Positions 7,271-15,704 of a DNA stretch of 25,408 bases are shown here, piece after piece. The notes under the pieces are model-generated. The model searched no databases and was not told the origin of the DNA. It was given only the letters and a program-made list of their open reading frames with translations. The stretch covers positions 1 to 25,408 of the forward strand of contig JBGPJM010000050.1 of the NCBI GenBank assembly GCA_041485385.1, written 5' to 3'. This DNA is from JBGPJM01 sp041485385. Its GTDB lineage: Bacteria > Planctomycetota > Phycisphaerae > Phycisphaerales > UBA1924. Position numbers and translations under genes: made by a program. Every line of letters starts with the position of its first letter. The stretch's first letter is position 1.

Positions 7271-8896
7271 GTGTCCGCGCGCCGTCCGCCCAACTCCCGC
7301 TCCCGGCCTCCGATCCGCGGGGCCGTCCCCGCGCCCACCCGCCGGGGCGCCCATCCCCGAGCCGCGCCCGTCGCCTCCGAGCGCGACGGGGCCATCCTCG
7401 CCGCGGCCCTCGACCCGATCATCACGATCGACATCGCCGGCGTCATCCGTTCCGCCAGCGATTCGGTGCAGCGCGTCTTCGGCTGGACGCCCGCCGAGCT
7501 CATCGGCAGGAACATCGGCGTGCTCATGCCCGAGCCGCACCGCTCGGCCCACGACGGGCACCTGGCCCGCTACCACCAGACCGGCCGGACCAACATCCTC
7601 AACCGCGCTCGCCGGTTCGACGCCGTGCGCAAGGACGGAACACCCTTCCCGATGGAGATCGCGGTCTCCCGGGCCGACATCCCCGGGCAGGCGGCCCCCC
7701 TGTTCGTCGGCATCATCCGCGACCTCAGCGAGCGTGCCGGAGCCGAGGGCCGCGACGGGGCGAACGCGGACGCCGACGACCACACCCGGCTCTACGAGCT
7801 CATCGCCGAGCAGACCACCGCGCTCCAGACCGCCCACCTGCGCCTCCGCATGGCCGACCGCATGGCCTCGATCGGCGCCCTGGCCGCGGGCCTGGGCCAC
7901 GACATGAACAACGTGCTCCTGCCCGTGCGGGCACGCCTCAACGCGCTCAAGGCCGCCGGTGAGAAAGGCAATCTCGCGCCGGCCGAGCGCCAGCACGTCG
8001 GCGGCATCGCCAAGAGCGTCGCCTATCTCCAGCAGCTGGCCGACGGCCTGCACTTCCTGTCGCTCGACCCCGAGAGCGAGGACGCCGAGCGGACTACCAC
8101 CGACGTGCGCGCCTGGTGGGCACGCACCGGTCCCCTGCTCGCCAAGGCCGTGCCCAGGCACGTCAAGGTCTCCATATCCTTGCCGGCGGAGTTGCCCCAG
8201 GTCGGCGTCCCGGCCCACGGACTCACGCAGGCCGTGCTGAACCTGGTCGTGAACGCGGGCGAGGCGATCCCCGCCGACCGGAAACGCCGCCAGGGACACG
8301 TCCGCATCTGGGCCCAGACGACCGACGACGGCGAGCGTGTCCGGCTCGGAGTCACCGACAACGGACGCGGCATGTCCGAGGAGGTCCGCCGGCGCGCCTT
8401 CGAGATGTTCTTCACGACCAAGCCGCGCGGGCTGGGCACCGGGCTCGGCCTGGCCCTGGTGCGAAAGGCCGCCGACCGCGCGGGGGGAACCGTCGAGATC
8501 GAGTCCCAGCCCGGAAAGGGCACCACCGTCGTGATGGTCCTTCCCGTCGCGACCCGCGCGGCGCGCCCGTCTGATCCGCCGATCGCCGCCATCTCCCTGA
8601 CCGATGGGCGTGCGGCCGCCCTGGTCCGCCACGTGCTCGACGGGGCGGGCGTCCGGGCCGCGCCCGGCAACGAACCGGCCGACGCCCGCGTTCTTGTTGC
8701 CGAGCCCACGACCGCCGGCATGGCCGCCGCAAGGGCCTGGCGGGTGCTGCATCCCGATGGCCGGCTCGTCCTTTTCGGCAAGCCCGACGCCCGCGCCGCC
8801 CGGGCATGGAGCGCACTCCAGCCCGTTACAATCGAAAACTGCAACGATCTCGACGAAATCCGCGCGGCTCTCGGCCGCGCGATCGCCGGTCTGTGA
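7271..8896 (+). CDS. PAS-domain sensor histidine kinase with receiver-like C-terminus
   Basis: This gene encodes 541 residues from GTG 7271, without an obvious ribosome-binding site. A Pro/Arg-rich head (1-35) is followed by a PAS domain (about 40-155; IITIDIAGVIRSAS, GWTPAELIGRNI, LMPEPHRSAHDGH), whose wording is close to the FixL PAS. The residue that I align with the haem-ligating His of FixL is Asn108. The dimerisation/phosphoacceptor helix has His210 (GLGHDMNN). The ATPase domain has the N box (NLVVNAGEAI, Asn328), G1 (DNGRG, 363-367), F (FFTTKPRG) and G2 (GTGLG, 389-393). Residues 435-541 look like a receiver domain without the phosphorylatable Asp. No membrane segment is seen, so it is probably cytoplasmic. 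The response regulator gene begins 18 nt downstream, so the two form a two-component pair. Confidence 0.9.
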   Translation: MSARRPPNSRSRPPIRGAVPAPTRRGAHPRAAPVASERDGAILAAALDPIITIDIAGVIRSASDSVQRVFGWTPAELIGRNIGVLMPEPHRSAHDGHLARYHQTGRTNILNRARRFDAVRKDGTPFPMEIAVSRADIPGQAAPLFVGIIRDLSERAGAEGRDGANADADDHTRLYELIAEQTTALQTAHLRLRMADRMASIGALAAGLGHDMNNVLLPVRARLNALKAAGEKGNLAPAERQHVGGIAKSVAYLQQLADGLHFLSLDPESEDAERTTTDVRAWWARTGPLLAKAVPRHVKVSISLPAELPQVGVPAHGLTQAVLNLVVNAGEAIPADRKRRQGHVRIWAQTTDDGERVRLGVTDNGRGMSEEVRRRAFEMFFTTKPRGLGTGLGLALVRKAADRAGGTVEIESQPGKGTTVVMVLPVATRAARPSDPPIAAISLTDGRAAALVRHVLDGAGVRAAPGNEPADARVLVAEPTTAGMAAARAWRVLHPDGRLVLFGKPDARAARAWSALQPVTIENCNDLDEIRAALGRAIAGL

Positions 8897-8914
8897 TCGA
8901 GGAGCCTGCTCACT

Positions 8915-9694
8915 GTGCCCAAACCTACCGCCCGCAACAGAACACCCCCGGTCAGGCCGGCCCGTGGCGCTTCCAAGGCAACAGCCCAGCAGCCCGCGCC
9001 CCCGGAGACCGCCGACGGCATCCGTATCTTGTGCGTCGACGACCACGCGGTGCTCGTGGAGGGTCTCAGGGCCCAGTTCGCCATCGAGGGCGGCATCCAC
9101 ATCGTCGGGCGCCTGCCGTCGGCCGAAAAGCTGCTGGAAGAGACCGCCCGCCTCCGCCCCGACGTCGTGCTGCTGGACATCGAGATGCCCGGCCCGGATG
9201 TCTTCGAGATGGCCGACCGCCTCCGCCACATGCACCCGGGCGTGCGCTTCCTCTTTCTCAGCGCCCATGTCCGCGACGGCTATCTCGCCGCGGCGTACGA
9301 GTGCGGCGCCTGGGGCTACTTCGCCAAGAGCGACGAACTGGAACACATCGTCGCCGGCATCCACGAAGTCGCCCGCAGCGCCGCCGGCACGTTCGTCATG
9401 GGGCCGAAGGTGCGCGAGCACTGCCGGCCGGTGCAGAACAGCCCGGCCGTCGGCCGGCGCACCTCCGGCACGGCCGCCGGCCCCGCAACCCCGCTCAGCT
9501 CGCTCTCGCCCCGCGAGGTCGAGGTCCTCAGGCTGATCGGCAAGGGTCTCTCGCGCACGAAGATCGCCTCGGAGCTCTCCCGCAGCGCCAAGACCGTCGA
9601 CGGCCACCAGGAGCGCATCATGAAAAAGCTCGGCGTCTCGTCCCGAGCCGACCTGATGCGATTCGCCATCCGCGAGGGCTTCGCCGAGGCCTGA
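8915..9694 (+). CDS. LuxR/NarL-family response regulator
   Basis: This gene encodes 259 residues from GTG 8915, with GAGGAG (8899-8904) ten bases upstream. After a 34-residue unstructured Pro/Ala/Arg head comes a receiver domain: acidic pair Asp42-Asp43 (CVDDH), phosphoacceptor Asp88 (LLDIEMPG), Ser116 and Lys138 (FAKSDE). A variable linker (about 165-193) leads to a C-terminal LuxR-type helix-turn-helix (195-259; LSPREVEVLRLIGKG, KIASELSRSAKTVDGHQERI, KKLGV). It is the cognate partner of the upstream kinase, judged by an 18-nt spacing and shared orientation. Its targets are not evident. The receiver has all standard catalytic residues, unlike the degenerate domain at the end of the kinase. 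Confidence 0.93.
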   Translation: MPKPTARNRTPPVRPARGASKATAQQPAPPETADGIRILCVDDHAVLVEGLRAQFAIEGGIHIVGRLPSAEKLLEETARLRPDVVLLDIEMPGPDVFEMADRLRHMHPGVRFLFLSAHVRDGYLAAAYECGAWGYFAKSDELEHIVAGIHEVARSAAGTFVMGPKVREHCRPVQNSPAVGRRTSGTAAGPATPLSSLSPREVEVLRLIGKGLSRTKIASELSRSAKTVDGHQERIMKKLGVSSRADLMRFAIREGFAEA

Positions 9695-10025
9695 CCGCCG
9701 ATCGGGCCGAAGAACCGGAGCGTGACGGGCCCCGTTCCCGCCCTCCCTCCCCCCCCGCGCCCCGCCGAAACAGGGGTCCTTCTTCTCCATCCGGCCGCGA
9801 CGCGCTAAGGGCCGCGTCGCGCCCCAGGAATCCCCGCGCGAACCTCGCAGAACCTCGTGGTTAGTCTACCGAACATGGCAAAAAACGCTCCTAATTCGAC
9901 CCCTATTACCCGATTTGGGCGCGCAGAATGGGCCCATCCCGCGGGACCGTTCAAAGATTGCACTCCCCCTCCCCCGCCGCCCGATGGACCAACCGAGACA
10001 CCGCGCCCCCCTTTCCAAGGATCCC
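9695..10025. other. Intergenic region before cyclo-ligase gene
   Basis: This is 331 nt without a gene. It contains a perfect 9-bp hairpin (listed separately) and, from about 9857 to 9920, an AT-richer island that is the likely place for the promoter of the next gene. Candidate -10 words (TAATTC, TATTAC) are present but lack a convincing -35 element. Confidence 0.35.
9796..9821 (+). terminator. GC-rich hairpin after the two-component genes
   Basis: CGCGACGCG (9796-9804) and CGCGTCGCG (9813-9821) pair perfectly over 9 bp around an 8-nt loop. It lies about 100 nt past the response regulator stop. There is no T tract on either side, so it is not a classical intrinsic terminator; it could stall polymerase or protect the 3' end of the mRNA. 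Confidence 0.4.
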
Positions 10026-10646
10026 ATGCCCCTCGTGACCGATCTCCGTGCCGAGAAACAAGCGATCCGGGCCCGGCTGAAGCAGTGTGCCGCGGGGTTA
10101 TCCAGCGCCGAACGCGGCGCGGCGTCCCTCCGCATCTGCGCCCGCGTGCTCAACGCAGGGTTTTTCGAGCGCGCCCGCACCATCATGCTCTACGCCGCCA
10201 CCGAGCACGAGGTCGACGTCGGCCCCCTCGCGCAGTGCTGCCTCGCGCTGGGCCGGCGCATCTGCCTGCCGCGCACTGATTGGACCGCCAGATCCATCAC
10301 GCCGGCGCTCGTAGTTGGAGCGGAAAAAGCAGGGCTTTTGGCAACTCTGGTCGCGGGCCGCCACGGCATCCGCGAACCGGGGCCGGGCGCGCCGGCGGTG
10401 GGACTCAACGAGATCGACCTGATCGTCATCCCCGGCATCGCCTTCGACGCCCAGGGCAATCGCCTCGGTCGCGGCGCGGGGTTCTATGATCGCTTCCTGG
10501 CCCAGCCGGGGCTGAAGGCCGTCCGTTGCGGCGTCGCCTTCAGCGCCCAAATCGTCCGGTCGCTGCCGCACGGCCCGGAGGACATGCCCGTGCACGCCCT
10601 TGTGACCGAGGACACCCTGATCACCCCCGGCAAAGCCGCCGCCTGA
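10026..10646 (+). CDS. 5-formyltetrahydrofolate cyclo-ligase
   Basis: This gene encodes 206 residues from ATG 10026, with AAGGA just upstream (10017-10021). The enzyme converts 5-formyl-THF to 5,10-methenyl-THF using ATP in one-carbon metabolism. Family signatures are present along the whole length: the N-terminal K/R helix (RAEKQAIRARLK), the substrate-binding strand with ATEHEVD (58-64), GIREP (114-118), DLIVIPGIAFD (131-141), the nucleotide-binding motif NRLGRGAGFYDRF (145-157) and the closing EDMPVHALVTED (185-196). The length is normal for the family. The next gene follows after only 42 nt in the same direction, so they may be co-transcribed although no functional link is obvious. Confidence 0.93.
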   Translation: MPLVTDLRAEKQAIRARLKQCAAGLSSAERGAASLRICARVLNAGFFERARTIMLYAATEHEVDVGPLAQCCLALGRRICLPRTDWTARSITPALVVGAEKAGLLATLVAGRHGIREPGPGAPAVGLNEIDLIVIPGIAFDAQGNRLGRGAGFYDRFLAQPGLKAVRCGVAFSAQIVRSLPHGPEDMPVHALVTEDTLITPGKAAA

Positions 10647-10688
10647 TCGAGGACAGAGAGACCACCCCCCTCCCCCGAAAGCCCCCCC

Positions 10689-12074
10689 ATGGCCCTCGCC
10701 TCCCAATCCGCCCGAACCGAGTCAATGTCGCATATGTCATCCGTCGGTTTCAAGTCCCCGCGCCGCAAGCGCAAACAGCGGATGATCCTGGTGGCGATGG
10801 GCGCGGCGGTCCTGATCGTCGGCGGGGTGTGGGCGCTGAACCACTTCGGCGGGCCGGCCAACACGAACGCGGACACGACCAACGAGGCCGGGAAGAGCGG
10901 CACCATGCTCATCTCGGGGGAAGAGGCCAACTCGCTTGCGAGCAAGAAGAAAGTAACGCCACGCGGCTCGGCGCCCAAACCGTCCTTGCCGCCCGCGGCC
11001 TCTGGCGCCAATCCCAAGGCCGACCCGGTGGTGCTGGAGATGGGCTCGCCGCAGAACCCGCCCGCGCCGCAGAGCGATCCTCCCAAGCCGGAGGAGGCGC
11101 CGAAGGTCATCGACCCGTTGATGCGGAGCCCCGTCAAGCCCGACGGCCAGGCGCCGATGCCCCCTCCTCCGCCGACGACCACCCCCGCGCCGGCGCCGAC
11201 TCCCGCGCCCGCCGCCACTCCCGCGTCCCCACTCGCGCCGGCCGCCCGTGACGATGCCCCCGCCCAGGTGCAGCAGCTCATGGCCCAGGCCGAGCGTGCG
11301 GCCAAGGAGAACAAGCTCGTCGAGGCCCGGTCGCTGCTGAACACGGCCATGGTGAACGGCGAGCTGCGCGAGGCCGATCGGGAGGGGCTTCGCCGGTGGC
11401 TGACGGAGATCAACGAAACCTTGATCTTCTCGCCGACGGTGGCCGCGGGAGACCCGTTCACCGAGACGTACAAGGTCGTCGACCGCGACAGCCTGGTGAA
11501 GATCGTGGGAAAGAAGGGGCTGGCGGTGGAGACACAGCTCATCCAGCGTGTGAACAAGATGAGCGACCCCAACCGGCTGCACGTCGGACAGGCGCTCAAG
11601 CTCGTGCGCGGCCCGTTCCACGCCGTCGTGCACAAGTCGCAGTTTCGGCTGGACCTTTACGCGGGCAACCCGCTCCCCCCCGGCACGGCCGGGAAGGCGC
11701 GGCGCGACGGCAGCGAGGAAGGGTGGACGTACATCCGATCGTTCCCGGTCGGCCTGGGCGCCGAGGGCGGCACACCCGTCGGGACGTTCCTTGTCAGGCA
11801 GGGCTCCAAGCTGCGGAACCCCGCCTGGGCCAACCCGCGCACCGGCCAGAAGTTCGAGGCCGACGACCCGAAGAACCCCATCGGCGAGCACTGGCTGGGA
11901 CTGTTGAGCACCGACGGCCAGAAGAACGAGGGGTACGGGCTGCACGGCACGATCGACCCCGACTCGATCGGGAAGGAAAAGTCGATGGGGTGCGTGCGCC
12001 TTGGCAAGGACGACATCGCGCTGATCTGGGAGATGCTCGAGGACGGGGTGAGCACGGTGCGGATTCTTCAATAG
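10689..12074 (+). CDS. Membrane-anchored L,D-transpeptidase (YkuD) with LysM domain
   Basis: This gene encodes 461 residues. ATG 10689 is taken as start, though no ribosome-binding site is visible and ATGs at codons 13 and 16 are alternatives. A basic head and one transmembrane helix (32-50) anchor the protein with its C-terminus outside. A Pro/Ala/Thr-rich spacer (about 95-185) and a helical segment (190-240) precede a LysM-like module (257-306; TYKVVDRDSLVKIV ... RLHVGQALKLV) that should bind peptidoglycan. The YkuD catalytic domain (310-461) has the signature His419-Gly ... Ser-Met-Gly-Cys435-Val-Arg. Cys435 is the expected nucleophile for forming 3-3 cross-links or attaching proteins. The usual S-H-G-C reads S-M-G-C. 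It fits the presence of peptidoglycan in planctomycetes. Confidence 0.9.
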   Translation: MALASQSARTESMSHMSSVGFKSPRRKRKQRMILVAMGAAVLIVGGVWALNHFGGPANTNADTTNEAGKSGTMLISGEEANSLASKKKVTPRGSAPKPSLPPAASGANPKADPVVLEMGSPQNPPAPQSDPPKPEEAPKVIDPLMRSPVKPDGQAPMPPPPPTTTPAPAPTPAPAATPASPLAPAARDDAPAQVQQLMAQAERAAKENKLVEARSLLNTAMVNGELREADREGLRRWLTEINETLIFSPTVAAGDPFTETYKVVDRDSLVKIVGKKGLAVETQLIQRVNKMSDPNRLHVGQALKLVRGPFHAVVHKSQFRLDLYAGNPLPPGTAGKARRDGSEEGWTYIRSFPVGLGAEGGTPVGTFLVRQGSKLRNPAWANPRTGQKFEADDPKNPIGEHWLGLLSTDGQKNEGYGLHGTIDPDSIGKEKSMGCVRLGKDDIALIWEMLEDGVSTVRILQ

Positions 12075-12236
12075 AGCGGGTCGAACGCCTGGACGGCAGA
12101 ACGGCACTGCCGGGGTATCGCTGCGCGTTGCCCTGGTCCGCGCTCTCATAACCGACACCGCGCACGAGCCAGTTCCGGGGGTGTTTCAGGCCAACTCCAG
12201 CGGCCTCGCGGACCGGCCCGGGGGCCTCGACGCGCC

Positions 12237-12337
12237 TATACTTCCGTGGCGGAGAATTGCGGGTTTTTCCGCTTGTTTTTGCGGTTTTTTGCCCCCGCCG
12301 CCCGGAAGCCCCGCAGCCCCAAGCAGAGGTGACCGCT
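12237..12337 (+). promoter_or_regulatory. Putative gyrB promoter and leader with alternating GC hairpins
   Basis: TATACT at 12237-12242 is a good -10 word, but the -35 position is GC-rich and weak. The leader then has GCGG (12259-12262), T5, CCGC (12269-12272), a T-rich stretch, GCGG (12281-12284), T6, and CCGC (12295-12298). Neighbouring words can pair in alternative ways, each hairpin followed by T residues. The stems are only 4 bp, so this may be a terminator for the upstream gene, an attenuator-like leader, or chance. AGAGGT (12325-12330) lies seven bases before the chosen TTG start. Confidence 0.35.
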
Positions 12338-15211
12338 TTGGCTGATACCACCCCGACCCCGACACCCGAAAAACCCTCGGGCGCCCCCCCCAATGCCGCG
12401 TACGGCGAGGACCAGATCAAGGTCCTGGAGGGCCTGGAGGCCGTCCGTCTGCGCCCGGGCATGTACATCGGCGGCACCGGCATCGGACCGTTGCACCACC
12501 TCATCTACGAGGTGGTGGACAACTCGATCGACGAGGCCATGGCCGGCTTCGCCTCCGCCATCGCCGTCACCGTCAACGCCGACGGCTCGTGCACGGTCAT
12601 CGACAACGGGCGGGGCATCCCGGTGGGCGCCAAGAAGCACGAGAACCCCGCCTACGACGGGAAGCCGGCGGTGGAGATCGTCCTCACCGTCCTGCACGCC
12701 GGCGGCAAGTTCGGCGAGGAGGGGTCGGCCTACAAGGTCTCGGGCGGGCTGCACGGCGTCGGCGTCTCGTGCGTGAACGCGCTGTCGGAGTGGATGGAGT
12801 GCGAGGTCTACCGCGACGGCAAGATCTACTCGATCACGTTCGAGCGCGGCCGGACCAGCAAGCCGCTCACCACCGTGGGCGACATCCCCCCGGGGAGCGG
12901 CCTCAAGACCGGCACCAAGGTCACCTTCATGCCGGACCCGCAGATCTTCGAGGACACCCGCTTCGACTACACGATCCTCGCCACGCGCCTGCGCGAGCTG
13001 GCCTACCTGAACCCGGGCGTGAACATCCGCCTGCGCGACGAGCGCGTCGGGCCCGACGGGCGGCTGCGCACCGAGTCCTTCCGCGCCGACAACGGCCTGC
13101 TGGAGTACCTGGACCACCTGATGTCCGGCAAGACGCCCGTCTCCGCCCCCGTCTACGTGAAGCGGGAGGACAAGGCCGACTACCTCGTCTGCGAGGTGGC
13201 GATGCAGTACCACGACGGGTACAACGAGACGGTCCTGGCGTTCGCCAACAACATCAAGAACGTGGACGGCGGCACGCACGCGCAGGGGTTCAAGGTCGCC
13301 CTCACCCGGACGATCAACGCCTACGCCAAGCGGGCCGGCATCCTGAAAGAGAAGGACCCCGTCCCCACCGGCGAGGACCTACGCGAGGGGCTGGTGGCGA
13401 TCGTCTCGGTGAAGCTCCCCCAGCCGGCGTTCAACAACCAGCCGAAGGAGAAGCTGCTCAACCCGGAGGTCGAGGGGTTCGTCGCGGCCGCCGTGGGCGA
13501 GCAGCTGGAAGCGTGGCTGGAGGAAAACCCCTCCGAGGCCAAGCGCCTGTGCCTGAAGGGGATCGTGGCGGCGCAGGCCCGCGAGGCGGCCCGGAAGGCC
13601 CGCGAGCTGACTCGCCGGAAGTCCGCGCTCGACTCGGGCTCGATGCCGCACAAGCTGCGGGATTGCAAGACCAAGGACGTGGAGCGCTCCGAGATCTTCC
13701 TGGTCGAGGGCGATTCGGCGGGCGGGTCGGCGACGCAGGGGCGCGACGTGGAGACGCAGGCGATCCTGCCGTTGAAGGGGAAGATCCTGAATGTCGAGAA
13801 GGCGCGGATCGACAAGGTGCTGGGGTTCGAGGAGATCCGGACGCTGATCTCGGCGCTGAAGATCGGGATCGGCACCGACGTGGACATGAGTAAGCTCCGT
13901 TACGGGCGTGTCATCATCATGACCGACGCCGACGTGGACGGCTCGCACATCCGGACGCTGCTGCTCACCTTCTTCTTCCGGCAGATGCCCGAGCTGATCC
14001 GGCGCGGGCGGGTGTTCGTGGCCCAGCCGCCGCTCTACCAGCTGGCGTGGGGATCGGGGAAGGCCCGCAAGTGCCAGTACGTGATCAACAACGAGAAGCT
14101 CGACGAGATGCTCACCGATATCGGCCTGCAGCGGGCCACGCTCTTGGTGCGCGACACCGAGTCCCTCCCGGCGAACCACGCCGAGCGGGGTGCCGCCGAG
14201 CCCCCCGTGCTGCGCCGGATCGGCAGCGACACGCTCGGCCGGCTGGTGCGCATCCTGCGCCGGCTGGAGGAGCTGGTGGTTGTCGCCGAGCGTCGCGGCA
14301 TGAAGTTCCCCGACCTGCTGGCCACACGCTCGCAGGACCCACTGCAGAAGGGGCGACTGCCCACGCATCGCCTGGTGTGGACCGGCGGCGAGGCCGTCGC
14401 CTGGTCCGAGCAGCAGGCCCGCGCCATCGCGCAGGCCAACGGCCTGCAGCTCGCCGAGATGGGCGAGGAAAGCGGAAACGGCACGCACGCCGCGGCGGCG
14501 GGCCCGACCGCCCCCGCCGCCGCGCCCGGCACGCCCACCGCCGCCACATTGACCCCTCCGGGCGCGCGCCCCGGTGCCCCGACGGGCACGCCCGCCGGCA
14601 CCCCGCCTCCGGCCGTCGCGCTGGTCCCGCGCCGCCCCTCCGCCTCGATGCGCGAGCTGCACGAGAATCGCGAGCTCGAGCGGATCTTCGAGCAGCTCCG
14701 CACCAGCGGGCTGAGCATCGACGACTACGCCCTCGTGCAGGAAGAATCCGTCACCGGCGAGAAGCTGCCGACCAAGTACGCCTGGGAGCTGTCGCAGAAG
14801 GCGCCGGAGCAGCCTGTCGCGAAAGCGGCCGAAGAGGCGGAAACCGCCGACCGGGCCGACGACGGGGAGCCCGGGGGCGAGCCCTCGCAGCGCGAGGGAG
14901 AGGCCCAGGAGCGCACGCGATCGGATTCCCGGATCGTCGAGATCCCCAACATCCCCTCCATCCTCGCCTCGCTGCACGAGGTCGGGCGCCGCGGGCTGGA
15001 GATCAAGCGGTTCAAGGGCCTGGGAGAGATGGACGCCGAGCAGCTCTGGGAGACCACCATGGACCCGACCCGGCGCACGCTCATGCGCGTGGCGTGGGAC
15101 GGCGCGGCCGAGGCCGACACGCTCTTCTCGATCCTGATGGGCGAGGGCGTCGAGGCCCGCCGCCAGTTCATCGAGGAGCACGCCCTCGAGGTCCGCAACC
15201 TCGACGTGTGA
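12338..15211 (+). CDS. gyrB: DNA gyrase subunit B, with enlarged TOPRIM-region insertion
   Basis: This gene encodes 957 residues from TTG 12338 (AGAGGT upstream; GTG 12329 or TTG 12257 are alternatives). GyrB drives ATP-dependent negative supercoiling with GyrA. The GHKL ATPase has EVVDNSIDEA (58-67), DNGRGIPVG (about 88) and GGLHGVGVSCVNALSEW (about 137). The transducer follows. TOPRIM has EGDSAGGSA (Glu457) and DADVDGSHI (Asp530, Asp532, Asp534), then FVAQPPLYQL. The tail (RFKGLGEMDAEQLWETTMDP, LMGEGVEARRQFIEEHAL) is complete. Escherichia coli GyrB is about 804 residues. Here residues about 596-866 form an insertion where proteobacterial GyrB also has one, but longer, with a Pro/Ala/Gly/Thr-rich stretch (nt 14481-14640) and an acidic Glu/Ala/Asp-rich stretch (nt 14802-14925). 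The KGLGEMDAEQLWETTMDP wording favours GyrB over ParE. Confidence 0.95.
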   Translation: MADTTPTPTPEKPSGAPPNAAYGEDQIKVLEGLEAVRLRPGMYIGGTGIGPLHHLIYEVVDNSIDEAMAGFASAIAVTVNADGSCTVIDNGRGIPVGAKKHENPAYDGKPAVEIVLTVLHAGGKFGEEGSAYKVSGGLHGVGVSCVNALSEWMECEVYRDGKIYSITFERGRTSKPLTTVGDIPPGSGLKTGTKVTFMPDPQIFEDTRFDYTILATRLRELAYLNPGVNIRLRDERVGPDGRLRTESFRADNGLLEYLDHLMSGKTPVSAPVYVKREDKADYLVCEVAMQYHDGYNETVLAFANNIKNVDGGTHAQGFKVALTRTINAYAKRAGILKEKDPVPTGEDLREGLVAIVSVKLPQPAFNNQPKEKLLNPEVEGFVAAAVGEQLEAWLEENPSEAKRLCLKGIVAAQAREAARKARELTRRKSALDSGSMPHKLRDCKTKDVERSEIFLVEGDSAGGSATQGRDVETQAILPLKGKILNVEKARIDKVLGFEEIRTLISALKIGIGTDVDMSKLRYGRVIIMTDADVDGSHIRTLLLTFFFRQMPELIRRGRVFVAQPPLYQLAWGSGKARKCQYVINNEKLDEMLTDIGLQRATLLVRDTESLPANHAERGAAEPPVLRRIGSDTLGRLVRILRRLEELVVVAERRGMKFPDLLATRSQDPLQKGRLPTHRLVWTGGEAVAWSEQQARAIAQANGLQLAEMGEESGNGTHAAAAGPTAPAAAPGTPTAATLTPPGARPGAPTGTPAGTPPPAVALVPRRPSASMRELHENRELERIFEQLRTSGLSIDDYALVQEESVTGEKLPTKYAWELSQKAPEQPVAKAAEEAETADRADDGEPGGEPSQREGEAQERTRSDSRIVEIPNIPSILASLHEVGRRGLEIKRFKGLGEMDAEQLWETTMDPTRRTLMRVAWDGAAEADTLFSILMGEGVEARRQFIEEHALEVRNLDV

Positions 15212-15266
15212 TCACGCGAGGACGTCGCCGCCGATCGCTGTCTGAATCCGCTCCTGGTGCCTGTCT

Positions 15267-15704
15267 TCATCGCTCGTTTTCAGCGTCGCGCGCTGCAGCC
15301 ATTATCCCCCATGTGCGGGCAAGGCCCCCGCGGGTGAAGGCGGTTCCGCATTCCGGGCAGACGCCATCCTGGTCGTCCTCCGGGAGGTCGTACCCGCAGA
15401 AGGGGCACACCGCTCCGCTACGCAGCAGAACGTGGCGTGCCAATGCGCGGACACGGACGTATGCCGGAATGCAGGTTGCAGCGCCGAGGAGCACAATCGT
15501 CACGCCGATCAGGAGTGGTGCCACAGGGGGAACCCAACCTGGGCCCAGGGCCAAGATCGCGAGAAGAGCAAGAAAGACGATCGACAAAAAGCAAACGAAG
15601 GCGAGGAACGGGGCCAGTGCTCGCTTGACGATGCGCGGAAACCTCTCACGCTTCAACGATGTTGGTGCCGCACCCACGGACGCAGGCGGCCGGGACAATG
15701 TCAC
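15267..15704 (-). CDS. Membrane protein with C-terminal zinc ribbon
   Basis: This gene encodes about 145 residues. The preferred start is GTG 15704, because its GTGA overlaps the stop codon of the upstream deiminase gene and GGGG lies five bases before it; GTG 15710 is also in frame. A short basic N-terminus is followed by two hydrophobic helices (around FLAFVCFLSIVFLALLAILA and VAPLLIGVTIVLLGAATCIP). A cytoplasmic C-terminus then carries a rubredoxin-like zinc ribbon, CPFCGYDLPEDDQDGVCPECG, with four Cys in two C-x2-C pairs. Small membrane proteins with this ribbon are common in planctomycetes; the function is unknown. Overlap with the deiminase gene suggests translational coupling, which is odd for a gene pair encoding a secreted enzyme and a membrane protein. 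Confidence 0.75.
   Translation of the reverse strand: MTLSRPPASVGAAPTSLKRERFPRIVKRALAPFLAFVCFLSIVFLALLAILALGPGWVPPVAPLLIGVTIVLLGAATCIPAYVRVRALARHVLLRSGAVCPFCGYDLPEDDQDGVCPECGTAFTRGGLARTWGIMAAARDAENER

Noticed and set aside
7052..9790. A 912-codon open frame on the minus strand opposite the kinase and response regulator genes
   Set aside because: The plus strand encodes two textbook proteins here. High GC at third positions removes stops from an antisense frame; its translation is low-complexity Gly/Arg/Ala with no family motif.
9695..10025. Possible 6S RNA gene beside the cyclo-ligase gene, as in gammaproteobacteria
   Set aside because: The only strong structure is a short 9-bp hairpin; there is no long rod with a central bubble, and the association is not established for this phylum.
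13379..15181. A 600-codon minus-strand frame inside gyrB, and a 473-codon one at 10737-12158
   Set aside because: They are antisense shadows of gyrB and the L,D-transpeptidase gene, without conserved motifs or ribosome-binding sites.
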